Shown piece after piece: positions 10,072 through 25,219 of a stretch of DNA of 25,219 bases; position 1 is the first letter of the stretch; every line of letters starts with the position of its first letter. This DNA is from Collodictyon triciliatum. Lineage: Eukaryota; CRuMs. Where the stretch lies: the NCBI GenBank assembly GCA_043381765.1, contig JBHJMP010000388.1, forward strand, positions 1-25,219, written 5' to 3'. A program made the translations under genes and the position numbers. The notes under the pieces are model-generated. The model had not been told where the DNA came from and ran no database searches. It was given only the letters and a program-made list of their open reading frames with translations.

Positions 10072-13000
10072 TCACAGGTATTTCTCCGTTATCTCCTCCA
10101 GGGTCATGCCGGCCAACTCGGAAAGACTCGAGCATGTGAGCATCAACTGGCTTGAAAAGGGGTTCAGGTCGGGAATGGCGCAAAGGAACTGCTCGTGCTG
10201 ACTCTGCTCTGCCACCATCCATTCCCTGTCGAACCACGACTGCGGCCTTTGTTAGTTGTACTCCGCCTCAACCCATGCTTTTTGTGTGTTTTCATCCTTT
10301 TTGTTGTGGTTCATGATGTGTTAAACGGAGCAATTACCCCCTTCCACACGATGCTTTTCTCTGCCTGCCAAACGCACAGCCTTCTTATATATCCGATAAT
10401 TTCGCTGTCCTGGAAGCAATGCAGAATGGACTGCCACACAATGTGATATAGCCAAGGTGAGGTTTTGTTTCATGTTCATGCATTCACAATGGTGATTTTG
10501 CAAGCATTGAAGTATATTTTTCTGGGTAAAAGTTACGATATCGCAAGGTATGTTCACAGTAGATGCATATAAACTTTGTAATTCCGTGTCTGTGTCTGTG
10601 CTCCGATTGCTATCACAGGATAAAGCATTAGAATTGGCGGCAACAAAAACGAAAAAATTTACAACTATGTACATCGATGGACGAAATGCTTTCGTGTGGG
10701 ATTGACCTAATCTTCTGTGGGTCGACTAAAACCAGGAGAACAATCTGCTTTGATGATGCGGATGCCTGGATAAGTTTATCAACCAGACTTTCCAAGGGGG
10801 ATTTAGGCCCTGTGTGATTGCGCGACTGGACGGTGTACACAATCACGCCTGTTCGCTCGTCCACCTGAAAGTCACATACACTTCCTTGTCTCTCAAGAAG
10901 CATAAACTATGTTTTTTATGGTGTTTGTTAGTGTTTTACGGCTTCCTAACTAAATGGCTTCGTCCATTCATCATTAATTTATTTTTTTTACTATTTTTTT
11001 TCGTCACCTGATTCTCTCTAAAGGTCTTGAGCATCTTCTTGTTATTCATAACAAACTCGGACGATACAAAAATCTTTATTGGTTGATGCCGGCCTTTGTC
11101 GTCTAGTTTTTCTGGAATCGATTTTCCAGAGGATGCATCACGCGCATCTACGTTTTGATATTAAATGCGGTTTTTTGATTTTTAATATGAGCCAGTAATG
11201 AAATCGTAATTTTGAGGAATTCAGAAATGAGAATATGAATTGATTCAGAATGAAGAAGTCTTGGTCATGTAAAAATTACATTCTACGGGGTAATGCACTT
11301 TAGGTGTGGGAGCTTTTGTCACGCAAAATCCCTTCTGCAGCATGTAAGATTGGAATAAATCCTACAAAAAAGTAATTGTTTTACTCGCAATAACGAAAAA
11401 AAAGGGGGATGAAAAATACCTCTAAATGTGAATCTGCATGTATAGGCTTCATCGAGTTACCTCATGTCCGGAAGCTTTTGCGTGACTCCGTTTCAAAGTC
11501 TTTGTCTCATTTATTAAAAATTGATTTCTTGTCGAAATTCTGTCCTCCTTAGCGCGTTCAGCGACACAGAATTCTTCACCCACAGAAATATTTTGATTGG
11601 GCGACCCAAGGCGAAGTATTTCAACCGGGATTGTTTTTTGCATTTTTATCCGGTTGATTATATCCTCAGCCATCATTCCTGTGATTTAAAATATGAGATG
11701 TTGATCGAATCATTATGTTGTGCCTATGCGATAAAATGATAACCTGGGTCTTTGGTTTTTGCTTCTCGATGTCTGTGAGATTCCTTCTTTGATTTGGAGT
11801 ATATTTTATATTCGCAATCCAATGGTAAATTGATTGATTCCTTTGGTTCGATTGCATAATTGAGACGAAACTCGTTGGTTATCTGCGCTGCATCTTCAAG
11901 GCAGAGCAACTTTGCGCCGCTAAAGGTATCCTTTGAATAGAACAGGACTTAGAATCTCATTATCTAATCATCGAAACATGCAGTATGCTACCTTGATATT
12001 TATCCATGTGCAGTCTAAAGGTATACACGCAGTTGATAAAACGTCATCAATATCATTTTCCATTAACTTTCGGCTCAAAGGTGCCACTTTATTTAAAATT
12101 TTATTTTAATACTCTAAAATCACAAATTATTGTTGCGAATGATTTAGGTAATGATTCCAAGTATTAAACACTGCACAAACTTGGCAACAGTTTCACCAAT
12201 GGGTCATTAACCCATGTTTCCGACTCAAAGTATACTTTCCACAAGCTCTGGGTGTCAAACGAGCTCAGAAATGTTTTCCACTCTACCAAAGTGCCAGTTT
12301 CCTCAGATTTTTTTGGTGAGAATAGAACACTTCCATCTTCAAGCTCAGGCGTCTCCAACAGCATAATGGGTGTGTCATTATCTAAATTATTCAAAATGAT
12401 TATTGAAAGTAGACACATTATGTTCTCAGATTTAATCCGCGGTTACCAATTGCGAGCTCATGACAGAAAGAAGGGGTGTGTATATTTGAGATTTCATCGC
12501 AATTTTCAATAATCACGCTCTCCTTGATGCCAATAAAGGAGGACGCTGCATTACAATTTAGTGAGGATTATAATCTAGACGAGATTATCGGCACATTATT
12601 TTTCTTAAAAATACCATCAATTTTTTCTTCTCGATACTTCGTAAAAGTTATCTCGAATTTGTCATCTGCGAAACTGTCCGTGTTGGGAGTATCTAACTCA
12701 TCAATTAATTCCTCCTTTTCTTCTGCAATAAAAATTATTTCAAGTCCGGGGGACTCGTCTCGGTGAGAAAGAAAGTTTTCGAGGAACCTAACAAAAACAA
12801 AGAAAAAAGGTATTGTAAATTAATTCGCATGTTTTCCTTTGAAACAAAACAGTTACATCGATCACTTTCACGCTTTAGATGGTGAGTTACCATTTCCTGT
12901 TATCCTTTGATTTTTCAAGCTCCAGCACGTCCCATTCAAATCGAATATAATGAAATATGGTTTCCTGTGCAATATCTGTATTGACGGGGGCTATTTCTAG

Positions 13001-13652
13001 CTCACTGACGACCATCATCGACTCGTAATCTTCACGTGCGAAATCTATATGACCAATCAATTATAATTTTTTTTTATTCTACATTCCGATTTATATCACC
13101 AGTCAATTTAAGAATATCATTTTTTTTATCACGCGGATGTTTATCTCTCCCAAAAACCTTCTTGCTGGCCAAAATCGTTTCCAAAGTTGTTATAAATGCC
13201 ATACGGATTGCCCAAGTCAGAGATATTGTCGAATTCGGGATACTTGCTCTCCATTTTCAATGGGGCAATACTTCGTTCGCCTGGGTGTGTGGTGTGAATA
13301 AAACTGGAAGAAAAAAAAGAAAAGGAGATATCTTTTGTAGTCTTTCACCAATTATAATTGCAATACAAAAATATGGAGGCAGCCAACTTTCAAACTCTTC
13401 CTGCTTGAATCCCATGAAATTGATAGACTCTGAGTATTTATCGTCTGCCACTTCAGGGTTTTGCAGGAACCATCTATTTATTACAAGTATTAGTATTTAG
13501 ATTTCTTTCCAAACATCGATTTTTTTCGGCAAATAATGTGTTTAATTCTTGTTATATTTTGTAAAATATACGAGGGTTTACAAGCTTGCTTCCTCGATGA
13601 TAGTCTCCCTTTTTTTCATGTAAAATGGCCTCAGCGATTTTGAAAACCTCAT
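10072..13652 (-). CDS. XPF-fold/HhH protein, SHOC1/Zip2-like candidate, 15 exons
   Basis: Read from 13652 downwards: 13652-13582, 13473-13367, 13280-13158, 13044-12891, 12787-12615, 12545-12447, 12381-12177, 12073-11992, 11909-11744, 11678-11461, 11361-11280, 11147-11008, 10864-10707, 10609-10438, 10239-10072. The sum is 2118 bases (705 residues) and all phases agree. Residues 1-490 are acidic and of unknown fold. Residues about 494-650 alternate strands and helices: IKIFVSSEFV, helix, GVIVYTVQS, helix, KQIVLLVLVDPQK, then CDIVTFTQKNILQCL. This is the order of an XPF/ERCC4 nuclease fold, but I see no GDx(n)ERKxxxD catalytic signature. Residues about 665-700 (HEQFLCAIPDLNPF, then SELAGMTLEEI) look like the helix-hairpin-helix after XPF-type domains. 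A dead XPF fold plus HhH is known in SHOC1/Zip2, EME1 and FAAP24; the NPF..QLML wording recalls SHOC1, a meiotic crossover (ZMM) protein. The gene is well supported, the identity much less so. A perfect GTGAGT donor just before the stop allows a longer tail (see 9700-9949). Confidence 0.72.
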
Positions 13653-14008
13653 ATCGCTCCTATTTGATTCTACTGATTTTTTTGAGAGCAATTGATGCTA
13701 GTTATTACGATTTGATGATTTAGTTTGCTTTAATCGAAATGGAAATACAGAACCCTTGATTACAAGTTACAAACTTTGTATTGTATCGTTTTGATTTACA
13801 TTTGCAAACGAACGCGTGATAGTATTGAATTAAAATAATTCATTCCAAACGATATTCATTTTCTTATTGCATGGGTTATAGAGCATGATAAATGAACTCA
13901 GTTACACACTTCTTACTTTGATAAACATTAGTGTGCTTGGGTTTTAGCTTTCCATGAAACCAATCCTTTCGTTTTGTATGATTTTGTCTGGCAACTTTTC
14001 GTCAATCG
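13653..14008. promoter_or_regulatory. Divergent promoter region between XPF/HhH and TPR-like genes
   Basis: These 356 AT-rich bases separate two genes read outward, so both promoters and 5' UTRs should lie here. No distinct TATA box or named motif can be assigned. In the minus direction the first exon's frame stays open upstream of the chosen ATG for about 14 codons, so an extra 5' exon is possible. Confidence 0.4.
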
Positions 14009-15825
14009 ATGGTGCAGATTTTTCTCCAAAAAAATGTACAAACCAATCTGGTACCACCAAGTAGAGAACTATGGGAAGAATCTCAAACGAAGAGACGGTA
14101 TATATCGATTACCTCCAGCATTTTTGGACGCCAAAATTTCGGGCAAGAATTCATGGAAGGATGGATTCATAGAGATACAAGTCGTTGTTAATCCGATTAA
14201 GTCGCTGGAATTTCCCCCAATTAATTACATTTTTCGCTTTGAATATTATGCGCATTTATCGTGTGCTTGTTGGAATTGTTTTTACGAGAAATAAGATAGC
14301 TATTGGATTTTTAAAAAAAAAATGTTTTTTCTTTGTTTCACCGACAAAAAAAAATACACCGTGAATCAGTTAAATTAGCTGCGAGACTTTATGGCTCCGT
14401 TATTTAGAATGGCCTATTCGATATGTTGTTATCATTCCTTTTTTTTTTTCTTTCTCTCAGCTCAGCTTATCTTCACTGCTCTGTTCCTCCAGAAATTTCT
14501 CCCAGCCATTCGTTCATGACAGAGACTATTCGTTCGCTAATTCTGCAAAATCGGTAATTTCTATATATAAAAAAAAGTGTATCACAGAATACTGCATCTC
14601 AGTAGCTGAATGAGGGAAAGTCTCAATAACACATGTTTATGGTTATTGTTTATTCGTCCGCTTACCTTCATTGGAAGAAAAAAAAAAGTATTGTAATCAA
14701 AACGAACTGTCCATACGCTACTCGAATGATTCATCTATGCCAAACATCCTTGTATACAAATTGAGTGAGCATGTTTTATTGAGGGAGTTCATTTGATTGT
14801 CACTTTGATTATTGGCAATACATTTCCACCAGCTACGAGTCAGCATTGGTTGCCATTCATTTTCTAACGCAAAATCAGCAATCCGAGAATTTTTGCCTCA
14901 AAATTAGACCGGTGTGTCTCCTTTCATGTTGAATACTAACCAAATTATGCATTGTATTGTTTGGAAAAATGAATAAATTGCTATCACATAACCCAGATTT
15001 TGATGGAGTTTGACGTACTGTTGAATGAAAAGCTCGTAAATATGCAGCTGTATGAGTTTCTGCTGAAGGTTTATACGATTCTCGGGTTGGAGAAAGAGAG
15101 AGTTTGTTCCGTTTAAATTGCATGTGCTCTTTCGTGTGAGAAAGCACAATTTATTTTCCCCTTTCTTTTCGCCATTATTTAGTGTTTGCTTCGAATCCGC
15201 TGCTGTCGAAAAACAATGCCGAATTCCGCCTCATGGCTCAGACTCGGAGAAGAATGCCAGCAGATAGCTCTTTTCCACGAAGCTCTCGAGGTTGGAAATC
15301 TGATATGTTCCCTGTATTTCCCATTTGGCTACACTTGCGCTTCAGTTTGTTTTTTTTCCCTCTTACTAGTGATACAAACATCAATCACAGGCGTATTCGA
15401 ACGTCCTTCACTTGGCAGAGAAGGAGAACCTCGGGCTGAGTATTCTTAAAAACTGCTACGATGCAAAACATATCTGCTATTCGGCGCTTGGGGAGCAGGG
15501 TTTGTGGCTTCTTCCCTTTTCTTTTTCATTTTTTCTTCCCCATGGAAGTGATTCATCAAGAGATTCCAGCAATCAACCGCCTTTTCAAAAAAAACGAAAG
15601 AATGATGATGAAAAAGGTATGTTCATGCACACATCACTATGCTCATCACAATCACGAAAACCAGACTTTGCCCGCGCTGCAATGTTTGCTAAATGCAGGA
15701 TTGAGAAAAGAATTAAGGAGAGTCAGTCCGTATCCTGCGAGTGGATTCCTCGGAAGGAAAAGTTGAAAATGATGGTGCGAGAAATAGAATCTGAGGCCAG
15801 GAAAAAGCGACGAACCAACCAGTGA
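14009..15825 (+). CDS. Uncharacterised TPR-like helical protein, 8 exons
   Basis: Proposed exons: 14009-14180, 14466-14553, 14833-14911, 14997-15101, 15183-15290, 15391-15503, 15561-15616, 15665-15825. They sum to 882 bases, 293 residues, with phase kept. The ATG at 14009 is the first in this frame; no stronger start was found. Exons 2-6 give amphipathic helices with TPR-like spacing, for example IRSLILQNRYESALVAIHFL, LYEFLLKVYTILGLEKERCL, SWLRLGEECQQ and FHEALEAYSNVLHLAEKE. The C-terminus is basic and helical (EKLKMMVREIESEARKKRR). The 15291-15390 intron and the earlier junctions are good; the last two introns are ambiguous. Using 15391-15499, 15549-15616 and 15665-15766 also keeps phase and gives a different end, stopping at 15764-15766. 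I cannot assign a family. A TPR protein of the C8orf76 kind is one loose possibility. The gene is divergent from the XPF/HhH gene and convergent with the EF-hand gene. Confidence 0.6.
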
Positions 15826-16642
15826 TAAAATCTTCAAATGAAAGATAACAGAAAGAATGGCGATAGCGCCAGAAATATCAATAAGCATTGCTTGAAAATG
15901 CAAGAAAAGCTAAAAACGAGAAAAACAATTAAAGTGAAGAAGCAAACAAGTCAAGCAGTTCAGAGTATTTTGCCCGGTAAGCGCAAGGAACACAAGTTGT
16001 TACGACCATCAACAACCCCGCCAAAGTGCGCAGCTTTTTCAAATTACTTGAGCAGTGCGGTTTTATTGCAAACCCATGGATTTCGTAGACGGACAAAAGA
16101 TTCATCGGGCGCCTTCAATGCGCAAATGTAAAATAAAAATAAAAAAAAGAATAAAAAGAGAGATGACAATAGAAAATAGAGAAATAGAAACAAAGGGTAA
16201 AAAAAAAAAAAAATGGTGCATATTGGCTCCAGAAAACGAAAGGGAGCGAAGGGAAGCAGGGAATAAAGTAAAGATAAAGATAAAAAGCGAGAAGAAGGTG
16301 GTGCGATTCAAGTTCGTGGATGGTCCTTTGTGTTTTGCTTACCGAATGACTTACCACAAAGCAAATCATACTTTGGTTGGTTTCTTTTTCTTTCTTTCTT
16401 TTTTTTTTTTCCTCCTATTTTTCTAAGAGTAATATTTTCATCATTTTCTTTTAATTGTCAAAAAAGCCAAATATTATTTTTTTTCTTCTTTTTTCCCGCA
16501 TCAGAAATCCGATGCAACTTGTTTCTAATCAGTATTATAGTTTTTCTCCAAAGGAAAAAAGAAAAGGGAAGGGAAGGGAAGAAGGGGGGTAAAGGACTGG
16601 CACAGAACAAGACAGAGACTTGCTTCCACCAACCAACCAAGC
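15826..16642. other. Purine-rich convergent intergenic stretch with an 97-codon open frame
   Basis: This is the space between the ends of the TPR-like gene (plus) and the EF-hand gene (minus). From 15838 an open frame of 97 codons runs to 16131, very rich in Lys, Arg and Asn, in the same frame as the preceding gene but after its TGA-TAA. It may be 3' UTR, a missed exon or a small gene. AATAAA-like sites cluster at about 16131-16160 and could serve the plus-strand gene. At 16298-16345 another frame reads VVRFKFVDGPLCFAYRM, which looks protein-like but cannot be joined to an exon. The remainder (16380-16500) is poly-T with CTTT runs. Confidence 0.4.
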
Positions 16643-24840
<8,198 letters not shown>

Positions 24841-25097
24841 CTTTTGAGTCCTTTTGTTTTAGGAGGAAAGAGTCTAATTAGTATCTTTGGTCACTCAGTT
24901 ACAATATGCCTTCCCTCTGAGTTGTGTGCTCTTTTATGTCGTAAGAGAAAATAAGCGTCTATGTTGTAGTCGTAAAAGTTTATGGGCTAGTATTTTTATT
25001 TCATTTTTTTTTCAGCTATATGCTCTGTCCCTTGAAGAATTCTTTGAAGCATTTATGGTTTACCTCTACATTTCGAATTTATTCTTTTGCTTTTTCT
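24841..25097. promoter_or_regulatory. Upstream region of the EF-hand gene
   Basis: AT-rich sequence before the ATG at 24840, presumed to hold the 5' UTR and promoter on the minus strand. No specific motif is assigned and no other gene is seen. Confidence 0.3.
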
Positions 25098-25219
25098 ATG
25101 GTTTTTATATGGTTTTTATATGGTTTTTATATGGTTTTTATATGGTTTTTATATGGTTTTTATATGGTTTTTATATGGTTTTTATATGGTTTTTATATGG
25201 TTTTTATATGGTTTTATAT
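25098..25219. repeat. 11-base AT-rich minisatellite, unit ATGGTTTTTAT
   Basis: About eleven near-perfect tandem copies running to the last base of the window. Only the final unit departs from the pattern (one T fewer). The array is cut by the window end. Confidence 0.96.

Noticed and set aside
13036-13500. 154-codon plus-strand frame
   Set aside because: Shadow of minus-strand exons 13280-13158 and 13473-13367, which join in phase.

Overview
This is eukaryotic nuclear DNA from an intron-dense, AT-rich genome. Coding segments are mostly 40-250 bases long and are separated by GT...AG introns of about 60-700 bases with T-rich 3' ends. Introns and flanks are full of microsatellites ((ATT)n, (GTA)n, (AAAAC)n, poly-A, polypyrimidine), and three runs of exactly 100 N lie inside such repeats. 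All three stop codons occur in frame in introns and at gene ends, so the standard code fits. The texture resembles a free-living protist, possibly a rhizarian such as the foraminiferan Reticulomyxa, but no marker gene proves this. Both window ends are AT-rich minisatellites, so the window may be one whole scaffold.

Four genes can be spliced by hand with codon phase kept across every junction. (1) 319-8948, plus: a 29-exon homologue of RELCH (LisH, coiled coil, HEAT repeats), about 1066 residues. (2) 13652 down to 10072 (or 9700), minus: a 15- or 16-exon gene whose C-terminal half looks like a catalytically dead XPF-type nuclease fold followed by a helix-hairpin-helix. A SHOC1/Zip2-like meiotic crossover protein is the leading idea. 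(3) 14009-15825, plus: an eight-exon gene for a helical, TPR-like protein of unknown function. (4) 24840 down to 16643, minus: a 16-exon gene for an EF-hand plus long coiled-coil protein of about 1495 residues, whose tail is very low in complexity (His-Ser, Gly-His and Gly-Tyr dipeptide repeats).

Genes 1 and 2 converge on a GC-rich non-coding stretch (about 8949-9700). Genes 2 and 3 diverge from a 356-base AT-rich gap (13653-14008). Genes 3 and 4 converge on a purine-rich stretch (15826-16642). Gene 4 is preceded by an 11-base minisatellite.

No mobile element, tRNA, rRNA or CRISPR array was seen. The main oddities are: the unexpected XPF/HhH architecture of gene 2; a near-identical second copy of one coiled-coil exon of gene 4 beside an assembly gap, out of phase with the gene and so probably an assembly artefact or dead duplicate; and the repeat-built tail of gene 4. 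Exon borders come from reading frame, phase and splice-site motifs only. A few junctions have alternatives, which are given.
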